Shown here: piece after piece, positions 1-10,380 of the stretch
Numbering within the stretch: the first letter of the stretch is position 1
Layout of the letters: each line of letters starts with the position of its first letter
Assembly (NCBI RefSeq): GCF_000003815.2
Contig: NC_049987.1
Span: 18,093,164 to 18,157,163 of the forward strand
Reading direction: 5' to 3'
Source of the DNA: Branchiostoma floridae
Lineage: Eukaryota; Chordata; Leptocardii; Amphioxiformes; Branchiostomatidae
DNA: 64,000 nucleotides
The notes under the pieces: generated by a model
What the model was told of the DNA's origin: nothing
Seen by the model: the letters and a program-made list of their open reading frames with translations, nothing else
Databases searched by the model: none
Made by a program: the position numbers and the translations under genes

Positions 1-96
1 CTGTCTGCCTGTCACTACCTGTCTCTGTCTGGTTGTCACCACCTGTCTCTGTCTGGCTGTCACCCCCTGTCTCTGTCTGCCTTCCTCTGTCTCCGT
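1..96. repeat. 24-bp minisatellite in P450 intron
   Basis: About four tandem copies of a 24-bp unit close to CTGTCTCTGTCTGGCTGTCA plus four bases. The array lies in the intron downstream (in gene direction) of the last visible P450 exon and may continue beyond the window edge. Confidence 0.8.
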
Positions 97-260
97 TTTT
101 CTGTACCTAGTACCTGTCTCTCGAGCTGTCTCCGTCTTTCCAAAGGCTAATAGGCAGTACCAATCTGTTAGCGACATTCGACCTCTCTTACAAAATTTTA
201 GAAGTTAAAGAGTTAAGCAAAGCAGCACTGTTTGCCTCTGGTAGTCTCTACCCTACTTAC

Positions 261-387
261 CAGAACCTGTCTCCTTGCTTTAATGATGTCATCAGCCTGT
301 TGATGGACAAGGTTGTACAGCTTAACAAACTCCCGGCCCTCTGATGTCAGTCGGTACATCGGCCAAAGGTGCATCATCCAAGGGTTT
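261..387 (-). CDS. CYP4: P450 exon 6 (F-G region)
   Basis: Encodes [20 protein letters not shown] and then [20 protein letters not shown], ending phase 0 at GTAAGT. It is the last exon of this gene inside the window. Confidence 0.9.
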
Positions 388-1148
388 CTACAAAGGCGAA
401 ATTTTGATTTTACAATAGAAGTAGGTTTTTGTTAACGAAGGCGCAAAAACACTTAGTCTACCTTGCACTTCTGAGAGTTTTTTCAGACAACCAATTTGAC
501 AGTAGAATCACCTGAAAACTTTTCGTCGGTGTGTTTGGTACCTTTCTAAGGGTGTTAATGTCAATCTTTCTAATGATGAAGGGTGTAATAATTGTAGGTA
601 CTTCCGGCGCTTTTCAAAATGAATAGATGTTGCTACGTTGCACGAAACATTACGTCGCGAGCTTTTTCCCAGAGTTCACTACGCATATCCGAGCGACAGG
701 AATCCTGGGTAATATGTCAAAGGTGGAGGCCCATCAGAAGTAAACAGTCTCGTCTCGACCATCGGTAAGATGTGCACGATATGTCTGGAACGTAATGACG
801 CCTGCAAAATGGCGGGATCGTTACATCCATGAGGCCCTCACCTTTGACATATCACCCATAATTCTTGTCGCCCGCACATGCGTAGCGAAAGAGGTTATCA
901 TTGCATTTTGAAGGTAGAGGGAAAACTTTCGAAAGGTTTGGGGCAGATTTCGTTTGGGCGTGTAAAAAGAGATATGAATCGATGTTCTGGTCGATATAAC
1001 TACTCAATAAAATATTCCTAGTGTGAATCCTACCTTGTACGAGACATGATGAGCTGTGTCATGGCGTACACTGCACCGACGTACGGATGCTTGTCTCTGC
1101 AAGAAAGTAAATATTTTATAAATGTATGTATGTATGTATGTATGTATG

Positions 1149-1182
<34 letters not shown>

Positions 1183-4100
1183 TGTATGTATGTATGTATG
1201 TATGTATGTATGTATGTATGTATGGATGGATGGATGGATGGATGGATGGATGGATGGATGGATGGATGGATGGATGGTTAAATGGATAAAATGAAGGAAG
1301 GAAGGAAGAAAGGAAAGAAGGCAGGAAGGCTTTTATTGTACGTTTTAACACCTACGAGATAAGTAGAGTCTCGACTGACAAATCTCCAAGTAGCTCTAAA
1401 TAATCTAAGTACAAGGAGTATTGTCCTAAGAGGAAAACAGAGAAAAACGTTAACAGAGAAGTAATACTAACTTTCAGTTTATTTCTTACCCAACACGTTG
1501 ACAGTCGATGTTGTGGGAGAATGCACACTGCAGAATGATGTCCAATGTCAGCAGACTCACGTGTTTGGTGATCTCCACGGCTTTACCCTTCTGGGCGAAA
1601 CTTCTGGACATCTTTTCCTGAGGGGGGGGGGGTGAAATAGTTCAAATCATCTCGAGATAATCAAAGTTAGCACCTAAACGTACTTTCTTAGGTTAGCATT
1701 ATTAACAAAACCAGACGAGAGGTACGAGTATACATGCAAATGATAATCAATATCACCTCCATATATAAAGGTAGTGCCTGTTTGCGTTTCGAGATGTTGG
1801 GATTGACAGGAAGTGCAGTTCAAAGTTGGTAGGATAAGTCAGTAATCAACCTTCTTTAAATAGGAATTGATATTCAAGATCATTGAGATTACTAATCTGC
1901 GTGCACAGGAAACATTTTTTTTTTAGTTTTGCTAATTTTTGGTTGCCATGTATTTTTCGTGTTAGTATCAGTGTATTTATGGTTGAAATTGATAATTGGT
2001 TACACATTACCATGAACACATCCGTTGCCTGGTTGTAAATTCTGACGTAGGGTCGCAGGATTTCAAAATGGAATGCTGGAGTCAACAGTCTTCGGTTCCG
2101 CCTCCATTTCTCATCTTTACTTAGGAGCAGGCCGTCACCTGTAATACGGGGGGAGGGGGGTAAATCTGCATCAAATTTCTCTTGACAGAATGGTCCCAGA
2201 CTTATCTTTGATCCCAATTGCACCGGTGCCATATTATAGATTGGCTAGAGCTCGCCGAATTTAAAAAAATCACCCAGCTTCTACTATATCTTTCGCTGAA
2301 AATCTGCCCCGTCACATAATGGATTGGGATTGGGCGACGTCCATCCAACGCTTATAATACGCTTAAAATAATTCTAAACCAGCAGAAACGTCGGCCGAAC
2401 TCAATGTTTGATTTGTGATATAAAGGACAATGTAAATGATGTGACTTGAACGGAATTTACCAGACTCAAACAAAATTATCGGGCAGTCGGCGTAAGTAAG
2501 GGCCCTATTACCCAGGATACGTTACCCTCCGGATGTGTGACGTGAGAAACAGGTCAAAGGTAGTTGGAAGCTTGTACCGCCCCCCACCATTAAAGCCAAA
2601 TGAATTTCTTCTTACATATACCAAGAGTGGTGACGAGTAATTATAATTTGAATCGCCCGGTCACTGTATTGGCGGGTAATTGGAACAAGCAATTGCAATG
2701 GCATCTTATTGTTCTTCAGGGGCGTTACACTCAAACATGGCGTAAATGACGTCACATGAAAAGTCTGTTGCACAGGTACCTGTAGCTCAGCTTACCTAGC
2801 CATGGTCGAAGGTACTCGTAGCTCCTGGACTTCGGTTCGATTGTTTTTAGAACCTCTTTGGCAAGTTCTGGATGTACTACCATCAGTCCTCCGCGGAACG
2901 GACCAATCCACTGTTGGAAACATCGCGGGAACCGTTGGACCATCTCAGTCATGTGTTCCAGGACGTGTTCCGGATGCTTCTTAATCTGGGGGAAGAAGCT
3001 TTGGTATTAGAAGGTGTTTGCACATGTGGCTGGTTCTTTAACGTGCTTGGGGTGTTGCTCTCCCCGAAAACGGGACCTCTATTTAACGTCCAATCCGAAG
3101 GACGGCCCGAGCCGAAGCTAGGTATTCATTTTCACCTGAGTGAAGTGAGGAAAGTCGTGTAAAGTGCCTTTCCCAAGGGCACAAGATCGGTAACACAGCA
3201 GGCGGATTCGGCAACCTCTCGGTCACGGGCCGAAGAAACTGCCACTGCACTACACGGTCCCACACTATATGAAAGTTTATATGAAATATAAGGAAACCCA
3301 ATGCAACAGATAAGATTTTAATGCAACGGAGACCAACGATCCAGGAATAGCTGGATGAAGTAAATTACTGTTACAGAACAGCCGTAAATGTTGACAAAAA
3401 CAATTTACAAGAATTCAATATGTTGACGTTTAGGATATAATGTACAAAATATCTGATAATGAGCATAGATTTGCCGGCACGTTCGTTTAAAGAAGCAATT
3501 TATTTGACCCCAAACGGAGGTCATAGAACTGCAAACGACGCACAGACAGTGTTCAGTAACAGTATCCATGCGCAAATTCACTCCGACCGAAGAAACATTG
3601 TAATCTAACTTAAACTGTCACGATATGATATATAATTCCTCTACCATTCAACACAGTTTCAAACTCGCTGTTGTACACGGAATAATAACAATTGCACGTA
3701 CTTTGACGCACGCCGGCCTTGTACGGTGATCCCAACTACTATTGGGGACATGAGCTCGAGTCGCGGATAACTATTGTGTTCTATTGAGACCTTACAATTG
3801 CAGCAGAAAACTGCCTATATGGCCACGTTGATTTGATTACATGGACAACATCTGCGTAGGCATCAATTTCAGACTGCAGCGTTGTATCCCCACTAAAAGT
3901 TTTCAACCATGCCGTTCATCGTACAAAGCAATTGCAAAACGAGCAAATCCAAGCTGAATGGGGATCTATTTGAATAGCTGGCTCACTGTTCAAAGGTTAA
4001 CCCTTGCTGCAGTTATTTGCCTATTGTACAATCTTGTCCTTCCAATGTTTGCCAGTGCATTATACATGTAACATGTTGTCAACCATCATGAATCTCGCAA

Positions 4101-4391
4101 AAAATAAATACCAAACAAACTAAATGTTGCAAAACAGTAACTTTACAATCTGTCTTCTTGGGAATTATGTAACGTTAACTACAAACTTACCCTCTTTAAG
4201 TCCATGGTTCCCTGGAGCCAGTGCCTCTCGGGACACGGAAAGGGAGCCAAAGCTTTCTCCTGGAAACGAGTCTCCTTCCAGAGATACACCGCTGCTAGAA
4301 CTAAGGTAACCAAGAGGAGGACCGCCATCACAGGCAGTATATTCTGTAGGGTAAACCCCAGAACCCTTCCCAACATGTTCAACGCCGCCAT
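261..4391 (-). CDS. CYP4: cytochrome P450 family 4 (CYP4F-like), 5' part
   Basis: Membrane-bound haem monooxygenase of the endoplasmic reticulum. Family 4 members usually hydroxylate the omega end of fatty acids and eicosanoids. Six exons join in frame: 4391-4191, 2985-2796, 2138-2011, 1617-1490, 1096-1034 and 387-261 (279 codons). All have AG acceptors and GT donors. Residues about 18-38 form one hydrophobic anchor, followed by a proline-containing hinge ([10 protein letters not shown]). PWLGDGLLLS and the C-helix segment [15 protein letters not shown] are hallmarks of CYP4, and the latter contains the WxxxR haem-propionate contact. [20 protein letters not shown] matches the F-G region of CYP4F. 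Family members are about 500-530 residues, so the I-helix, ExxR and cysteine ligand should lie past position 1. The start is the first ATG before the anchor. Family assignment is firm; the exact subfamily and substrate are inference. Confidence 0.92.
1034..1096 (-). CDS. CYP4: P450 exon 5 (63 bp)
   Basis: Short exon with acceptor CTTTCTTGCAG and donor GTAGGA. Encodes [20 protein letters not shown], matching the family 4 stretch beginning HPY. A large tetranucleotide repeat starts about 25 bp upstream of its acceptor. Confidence 0.88.
1122..1330. repeat. compound tetranucleotide microsatellite
   Basis: About 25 copies of TATG run into about 14 copies of GATG (to 1277), followed by a purine tract of GAAG/GAAA units (1291-1330). 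Translations of both strands are open but are pure repeat (for example HPSI and HTYI on the minus strand), so they are not genes. The array lies in P450 intron 4. Confidence 0.95.
1490..1617 (-). CDS. CYP4: P450 exon 4
   Basis: Encodes [20 protein letters not shown] and [20 protein letters not shown], matching the CYP4 segment before the F helix (LMTLDS..KC.FS). It ends phase 2 at GTAAGA. A long G run lies directly upstream of the acceptor (complement of 1621-1630). Confidence 0.9.
2011..2138 (-). CDS. CYP4: P450 exon 3 (C-helix)
   Basis: Completes the split glycine and encodes [20 protein letters not shown] followed by [20 protein letters not shown]. This is the most diagnostic CYP4 exon in the window. 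It ends phase 0 at GTAATG. Confidence 0.93.
2796..2985 (-). CDS. CYP4: P450 exon 2
   Basis: Acceptor TTCTTCCCCCAG, donor GTAAGC. Encodes [20 protein letters not shown] and then the [20 protein letters not shown] segment typical of CYP4, ending PWL plus the first base of glycine (phase 1). Confidence 0.92.
3040..3265 (-). mobile_element. tRNA-derived SINE, degenerate
   Basis: Read on the minus strand, a tRNA-like head (GTGTAGTGCAGTGGCAG, then GTGACCGAGAGGTTGCC) is followed by a body containing GCCCTTGGGAAAGGCACTTT and CTTTCCTCACTTCACTCAGG. The same body is found at 27405-27600. It lies in P450 intron 1. Confidence 0.6.
4191..4391 (-). CDS. CYP4: P450 exon 1 (start, membrane anchor)
   Basis: Codons 1-67, starting [10 protein letters not shown] and ending GTMDLKR, phase 0 at a GTAAGT donor (4190). 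It holds the single N-terminal membrane segment. An ATG in another frame just upstream (4443) gives no P450 similarity. Confidence 0.9.
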
Positions 4392-5929
4392 AGCTGAAGT
4401 TCACGCTACCACGACGTAAAGTCAAAGTCCAAAGGTCAGCCAATGTACAAGCTCTATAAATTACGCAGTGTACTCAGCAATAGACGCGAACTTTGACCGA
4501 CATTTCTACTTCAGGGACGTTCACCTCAAATGGGGGTATTGTGTTTGGGTGTTCACACCTATAACCCGTGGCCCAACATGCTTTGAGTTGACAGGTTTAT
4601 ACATATTTGGTATGTAAGAAGTCATGTGTGGGGTTATTGGTAGAGCTCGGAATCTAGAGGTATGCTCGCCATGCCCCCGGCGTTGTTCAATTGCGAAATA
4701 CACTTTACATTACATACCCTGTCAGTGGAGTGACGCCTACCGAGCCTCTTCGGCCAATCTGTCAATAGTGTGCCAAAAACACACTGCAGACAATGTTCAC
4801 GTGTACGTGTCGACATTTTCCACTGGCGACCGTAAAATTATTACTATTATAAGAAGTGATTGAGGTCTGGAAAAACACATAGTGATTTTTTTACCCTAGC
4901 AGTATTTTCAAGAACTGCAGTAGTATACAGTACGACATTCATTTTCCGAGTCGTGTGGTATATAGTCCATGGAAAGCTCGCTGGTCAGCACGGGGAACCA
5001 ACTTTTGTGACAAAGACATAGCTTGGGATTCAGAGAAGGGAAGTGTTACAAACAACGATCATGGCTCTTGCTATGGGAAATTTCCAAAACTCACTGTTGT
5101 AACATGGGGGGGGGGGGTAGATGGTATGCCCCAACAAATACAACAACAAACTGGTCTTGAGCAGTAAAACAAATTACTTTCTAACATATTTCACAGGAGA
5201 ATGAGATCTTCAAGTTCTGCTTGTTGCTGATGTTGAGGGTGATGCCATCTGAGAAGTCAGAGCGTCCTCTATCATTTCACATTATGCGTTGTGGTTAAGA
5301 TAACAAGACACACCAGCTTTGCAGGTACCAACATTGTACGCAGGTGTGATTATATATAATTAGCTACTTAAAACACTTATAACTATAACTGGCACACCGA
5401 GATCACAGATTGACGGGATCTTGAGAACGCACATTCGTACATTTTCTCTTTACTTTGCACACAAGCATGTTGGTATGTCATTTTAAAATCAATATTTACC
5501 TATTTTACTGTTTTCTTTGGTCATATTTGTTTGGCCGATGACGCAACTTGACAAAGCGGTTGGTAAAACAACAACAGTGCAAATATTCACAAAAGCAAAA
5601 TATTGTACACGATTCAAGTTTTATATTCGGTGTCCTGTGAAACTTTTCGCTGTGAAGCACATTCTACAGATATGCTATGAGTATGATAACACTGACACAA
5701 GGAGAGACGTAGTTTACGGATGTGCGCTATTCATATCTGTGTTTCTTAATCTTTCCACAGAGAATGTACAGAATTTTGGACGACTCGTATTATTGTTGGC
5801 AAACTAATATGGCATGAGGTATACATTCAGCATCCAAAAACTACCTTGACTTGGAACAACAATGTAACTTTCGTGTTTGATTTGCTGAGCTGAATACTAG
5901 TTTGTCTCAATTATCAAGTCTCAAAACAG
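4392..5929. other. P450 upstream region, no gene seen
   Basis: Apart from a short poly-G run (5107-5117) I see no supported gene. Small open frames here lack codon bias, splice support or family similarity. The P450 promoter should lie just above 4391, but I cannot point to a convincing TATA box. Confidence 0.4.
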
Positions 5930-6028
5930 GTCTGGAGGCCAACGAACTCCGATCAGTAATGCTGGACAGAAACGAGTGGAGACACAGGTGTCACCTCCAA
6001 GAGGATGAACTGAACTGAACTGAACTAT
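5930..6028 (+). mobile_element. 3' end of a non-LTR retrotransposon (RTE-like)
   Basis: A short frame reads GLEANELRSVMLDRNEWRHR and stops in the repeat that follows. A DR..WR motif just before the stop is typical of the C-terminus of reverse-transcriptase ORFs in RTE/Jockey-type elements. It is followed by a short (AACTG)n tail (about 6008-6026), as RTE elements often have. Only the terminal ~100 bp remain. Confidence 0.5.
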
Positions 6029-6284
6029 CAAGTTACTTGGAGAATGTATTTTTCAGTATCCTTTTCAAGTATACTGAAATGTGACCACTAGCAAAAGACA
6101 GCTCTTGAATTTTCTGCAGCACTTGCCTATATCTGATTGTCTTCCAGTAGTCGCAGCTGACAAGTCTAAAGGAATTAAGATTTGATTATTAAGCATATCA
6201 TTGCAAAAATTCCAATCAATGAGCCAATTGCAACTTTGATATAACAATGATTATAGCACAATGCTAAAATTTCTTCCATGAGAG

Positions 6285-6350
6285 AGGTCTACACGAATCA
6301 CATTTTTGACGACCACTGTCGCCTTCTTCAGGATCAATACAGTATAAACA
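6285..6350 (-). mobile_element. LINE 3'-tail fragment
   Basis: The minus strand reads CTGAAGAAGGCGACAGTGGT. The same word, slightly changed, occurs at 45691-45712 (CTGAAGAAGTCTACAGTGGT). Such words are common in CR1/L2-type LINE ends; the class is inference. Confidence 0.4.
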
Positions 6351-6659
6351 ATTATTTCACTGATTCACGCTATTGTAAACAAGCCTTGAAATCATGTTGT
6401 TATCGCTACAAGGGTGACAACACAGTGATAATAAATATTTCTCCGTAATGCATATAATACTATGGGAAGTATAGCAAAATGTGTAGTTATCTCAAGAATT
6501 AAAGGTTACAAACTTACAATACTAGCCTGTTCTCGCAGTCATCAAACGCATTTGCAAGAATTTCTATATAGCTAGCTATAGTCTGCAGGTAAGACAGCAT
6601 TTTGTGTATCAAGACTGTTGAGGGTTGTAGTTGTAGGAGACGTACATTTTTGTCCTCCA

Positions 6660-6715
6660 AAATGCCAAAAGTTAGCGATCGTACGACGATCCCACGACCT
6701 ATATGATCACGCCCG
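6660..6715. mobile_element. fragment of the CGTACGA MITE family
   Basis: GCGATCGTACGACGATCCCA resembles the ends of the elements at 11828-12027 and 35977-36192. Only one end is recognisable. Confidence 0.35.
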
Positions 6716-6717
6716 TA

Positions 6718-7430
6718 CTAATTTGCAGTACCTTTATGTATTGTAGAGCTTCCAAAGCTCCATTTCAGCGTCCAGTATATATAGGAGGCAACCCCAGTCG
6801 CTTGTTTTCTTTTGCCTTCTTCACCGTCTCCATTTGGAGCAACATCGGCTAAAACGTCGGAAAAGAGAGTTTTGTATAAGTCAGGTGTTTTCTTAATGGT
6901 CGCCGCCTTTGTGGAAAAAGTACTCTCCAAGAAGAGGTTCGGCTATGGTTGGTTCTCCACGTGTTTTTTTTTTTTTTTTTTGCATTGTTGGTGCTTTCTT
7001 TATTGTTAGCTTTTCTGTATAAAGCCCGACAAAACGTCTAAAAATGCTAAGAACTGACAGAGTTTATGGAGTATGAAATGGAGCAAAGTAGTATTGAAAA
7101 AAAAGAATATTAGAACCAAAAATATTACACTTAAGACATGTACTTTCTTATTATCATGCATGCCGTTTTTCGTAATTTAGATAAAGTATAATCAGTACTT
7201 TGTGCATATAATAATGTTACCATGTGTATATTATACACACCGTCTCCCAGGTCCCGGGGCTTGCGAGCTCCGGCGACATGATCCTCGGCACGGAGCCCGG
7301 TTCTCCCGCCCTCATCGTCAGGTCCCCTGCCACCATCGCGAATACCAAATCGGCCCTGGCCTTGGGCAACATCGGAAATGATGGCCACAGCTAGGACCAC
7401 CGACAGCAGGAGTTTTAGGTCCATCCTCAT
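6718..7430 (-). CDS. small secreted peptide gene, copy 1
   Basis: Two-exon model: 7430-7241 and 6848-6718 (106 codons plus stop), acceptor GACGTTTTAG, donor GTGTGT. It starts MRMDLKLLLSVVLAVAIISD, a clear signal peptide with cleavage likely near AQG. A glycine/arginine-rich stretch follows (GRFGIRDGGRG, ending ARKPRDLGD). There are no cysteine pairs. An AG acceptor eight bases before the ATG suggests a 5' UTR intron. The homologous copy at 9931-9231 shares the signal, ARKPRDLGD, the donor and the exon 2 acceptor. In exon 2 the two copies agree (ME.VK.A.EN) only if one extra base in copy 1 is ignored, so the tail after about residue 69 may be frameshifted. A secreted peptide precursor is inferred from the signal and basic sites; I recognise no family. 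Confidence 0.55.
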
Positions 7431-7442
7431 GGCTTCACCTGT

Positions 7443-8930
7443 ATGAATGTTGGCATAATATCACCGCATGTAAAGCCAGGTTTCCGGGTTGGGAACTCCT
7501 GGACATGTATACACCCAGAAATTTCGAATTTCCGGACATTCACGTGTTGACATGGCCTTGACACCTGGTTTTGACTAGATCGTCTTGACAGCGAAGTGGT
7601 GGACAAAATGCAATGTAGAAAAGGGTAAGGAAAGACATTCTAGTGCAATTTTCGGTACTCGTCTATCAAGCCTTCATTAACAGCATAATTGTACAGAAAA
7701 GTACGCGACTCACGGAAACGCTGCAAAAGTTTTACGTTTGTGCATTACAAATATAACCAAAAAGTTAATGGAACTTACAGTTTCTCAGATGAGCTATCCG
7801 TTTTGAAATTGGAAGAATTTTGTTCAGAGACCGTTCAATGACCCTTCAGGCGACACTCCGGACTTTTTTGCCCATATCTTAACTTTCTTTAATCGTTTCA
7901 CCTTGGGTCGCTGCGGATAATGCACTAAATCGCTCTCCTAGCCCGACAGTTACCATCCCTCATTACCCCAGCCAGCGAGAGATTATGTAAACACAGACTA
8001 GTAATAACCCAAACTACGTATTGTCAGCCTAAAGCTAAGGACACAACCCGCCGTTCGTGCAATTTGTCCGTACGTACGTTTTTGGGTGGCCACGCCCGCC
8101 ACGTATTTCTGAAAACGTACAGGCTATACAGGGCAGGCGCGTCGCCCGTACATACATAACGTTATATGCCCCCCCCCCCCTCCTTCAAATACGTTACACT
8201 AAAAACAAGATAAAAATTCGAGCGTATCGCCATTTTGAAAACCAGAAGAATTCCCTGGGGGTAAGGTTTTGTATTTTGTCGTTGAGGGAAGGAGAGACAT
8301 CAGTACATGCTTAATAAAACTATAGCTACGTACATGTATGTGTGTGATAACTTGCATGCACAGGTAGAATCTGTCCAATAAAGGTATTCCCACCTGTGAG
8401 ACCTAAAAGTTGGTGAAAACGTTAAAGATCTTCAAGCTTGCAGTGCTGACGTGCCCGTATCAAACTCGGTCTGTAGATGCTGTCTAACCGGTTAGTCTGT
8501 CTCTTTATTTCACCTGAGACAAATGTCGTAGTTCATCCACTGACGTGCAAATTGTAAATGCTCATTTTGCTAGTCAGTATCTAACTTGTACAAAGAATGT
8601 AAGTTGTGCCATACCACATGAAAGGACTCTCAAACATGTGACATTTTAAACCCAAGCCGCGCAAAATCTAATTTTCTCCACTTCGATTATCTGCAATCAA
8701 ACAATAAGCTTTGAAAGACGAGGGGTTATCGAGCTATTATCATATAGCCAGGCGCCGCGGGCAGTTGCGACTGATATATTTTCCCTTTTCGTCAATATCG
8801 ACAATATCAGGGAAAACTGAAACCATCACAACATGCTAAAAATTCATAAATCTAAAACCTCATCAGTAGACAAAAATTGCCGTAATGAAGTCTGCTTTGG
8901 GGGCAAATAAAATCTTACGACGATAGCGAA
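7443..8930. other. intergenic, no gene seen
   Basis: Holds a poly-C run near 8168-8180 and the palindromic word GTACGTACGT near 8070. Open frames are short and unsupported. Confidence 0.4.
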
Positions 8931-9035
8931 ATTTTGAACATGTTCAAAATCCATTTCAGTCCTATTTTCGTCATAGGAGGCTCCCCGATTTACTATGATT
9001 TACCTGCGATTGACGCAAATACGCTCTAATGACCT

Positions 9036-9182
9036 CATCGTACGATGCACTACGATCCTTGTGACCACGGCTTCATATATTTAAACCATTGCTTCCGATT
9101 CTTCCCCGACTTACGACGTACTGCGCTTATGCCGCGCATAAAACCTCCATCGCAGTCAATCGTACGATTCTTGTGACCGGGG
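9036..9182. mobile_element. CGTACGA-rich MITE, partial
   Basis: Two related words face each other: CATCGTACGATGCACTACGA followed by TCCTTGTGACCACGGCTT, and CAATCGTACGATTCTTGTGA followed by CCGGGGCTTTA. They match the ends of the elements at 11828 and 35977. The exact borders are unclear. Confidence 0.4.
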
Positions 9183-9230
9183 CTTTACCTGCAGTACTTT
9201 CCTGTATCGCCGAGCTTTCAAAGCTCCTTT

Positions 9231-9931
9231 TCAAAATCCCCCGCGAGGAGGGGCCCGGGGTCGGTTTTCCCTCGCCTCCTTCACTATCTCCATCGGAGCA
9301 GCATCGGCTAAAGTGCAGAAAAGGGCAGTTTTGGTATAAGTCCGTATTTGTTTGTTTTTTCAACGGTTGCCGTCCCAAGAGAAATGGGATATGAATACAC
9401 GTAGCATTCCAAAAGAAGTATATTGCATCACTTACCGTAGATGTTAGATTTTCTGAATACACTTTATTCTTCGTTTTCATTGGACATTCCGTTTAGCGTA
9501 GTCCATTTTTAATGTAACAGCCATTACCATAAAAAGATACACAGAAGTGACAAAGGTAAGCTGTAACAACAACATGTAACTGGAGAAAATGATGCGTTGG
9601 TCATTTGTCAAATTTGCAGAAATCTCAGTAAACGTGGTATTATGGTAATGAGTAGTATCAGGACAACATGTTTGTGTAGTACTACATATTAGTGGGTAGA
9701 TCGATTTTACCATGTGTAAATCATACACACCGTCTCCCAGGTCTCGAGGCTTGCGAGCTTCGGCGACGTGACCGTCGGCATAGAGCCCGGGTCTCCCGCC
9801 GACACCACGGCCACGAAGGCCGAAACCACCCCCTTCCCCATACCACCAGGTGGTTCTTCTTGAGCGGCGACGTCGGCAATGATGGCCGCTGCTAGGACCA
9901 GCAGGATCAGAAGTTTCAAGTACATCCCCAT
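9231..9931 (-). pseudogene. small secreted peptide gene, copy 2 (frame disturbed)
   Basis: Tandem relative of the gene at 7430-6718, same strand. Exon 1 is 9931-9731: the signal MGMYLKLLILLVLAAAIIAD runs to VAAQEEPPGG, after which the signal frame diverges from copy 1. One base away, the frame reads GFGLRGRGVGGRPG and then ARKPRDLGD, aligning with copy 1 with synonymous third-base changes. One base has therefore been gained or lost in the G/A-rich run near 9830-9840. Exon 2 (acceptor CTGCACTTTAG, from 9307) reads ADAAPMEIVKEAREN to a stop at 9231 in the copy 1 phase. In the signal frame as it stands, a stop follows within eight exon 2 codons. It may be a recent pseudogene, an assembly error, or a differently spliced gene. 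Confidence 0.5.
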
Positions 9932-9964
9932 GGCGTCACCTGTATCAACGGTGGCAAGATTCAA

Positions 9965-10268
9965 AAGATAAGAATCTGTAGTCAAAAACTAAATGTTGAA
10001 GCCGGAAGATATACTGAAATTCCTCGTGACCAGAGGTTTTTTTTATATTCTACCCAAATGAGATCGAAGACGAGCGTCACTTTGTTATGCATGTATTGTT
10101 CACGATATCAACAGTGTCATCATTCAAAAGATAATAATCTGTAGCCACAAACGAAATGTTGGTCCCGGAAGATGTACTAAAATTCCCCGTGACCAGAGGT
10201 TTTGTCCATGAATATTCTGCCCAAATGAAGATCAAAGACGAACATCACTTTGTTATGGATTGTTACGT
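9965..10268 (+). repeat. tandem duplication, ~163-bp offset
   Basis: The segment at 9965-10105 recurs at 10128-10268 (shared words include ATTCC.CGTGACCAGAGGTTTT, AAATGAAGATC and CACTTTGTTATG). The second copy is open and reads MKIKDEHHFVMDCY, which resembles the DE.HF...C motif near the C-terminus of non-LTR retrotransposon reverse transcriptases. This may be an old LINE fragment. Confidence 0.55.
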
Positions 10269-10380
10269 TAACGATAGAATGATAAACGAACAGAGATGTT
10301 CACATAATTACTCTCCGCTTACTCTAAAGAATTTGCTACTCTCTGTTTGAATTCAATTACATTCTGGGAGGAGATAACAC

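Noticed and set aside
1004-1351. Long open frames on both strands across 1004-1351
   Set aside because: They are translations of the TATG/GATG microsatellite; no real gene.
4165-4443. Alternative 92-codon frame overlapping P450 exon 1
   Set aside because: Different frame; only the 4391 frame gives the membrane anchor and joins exon 2.
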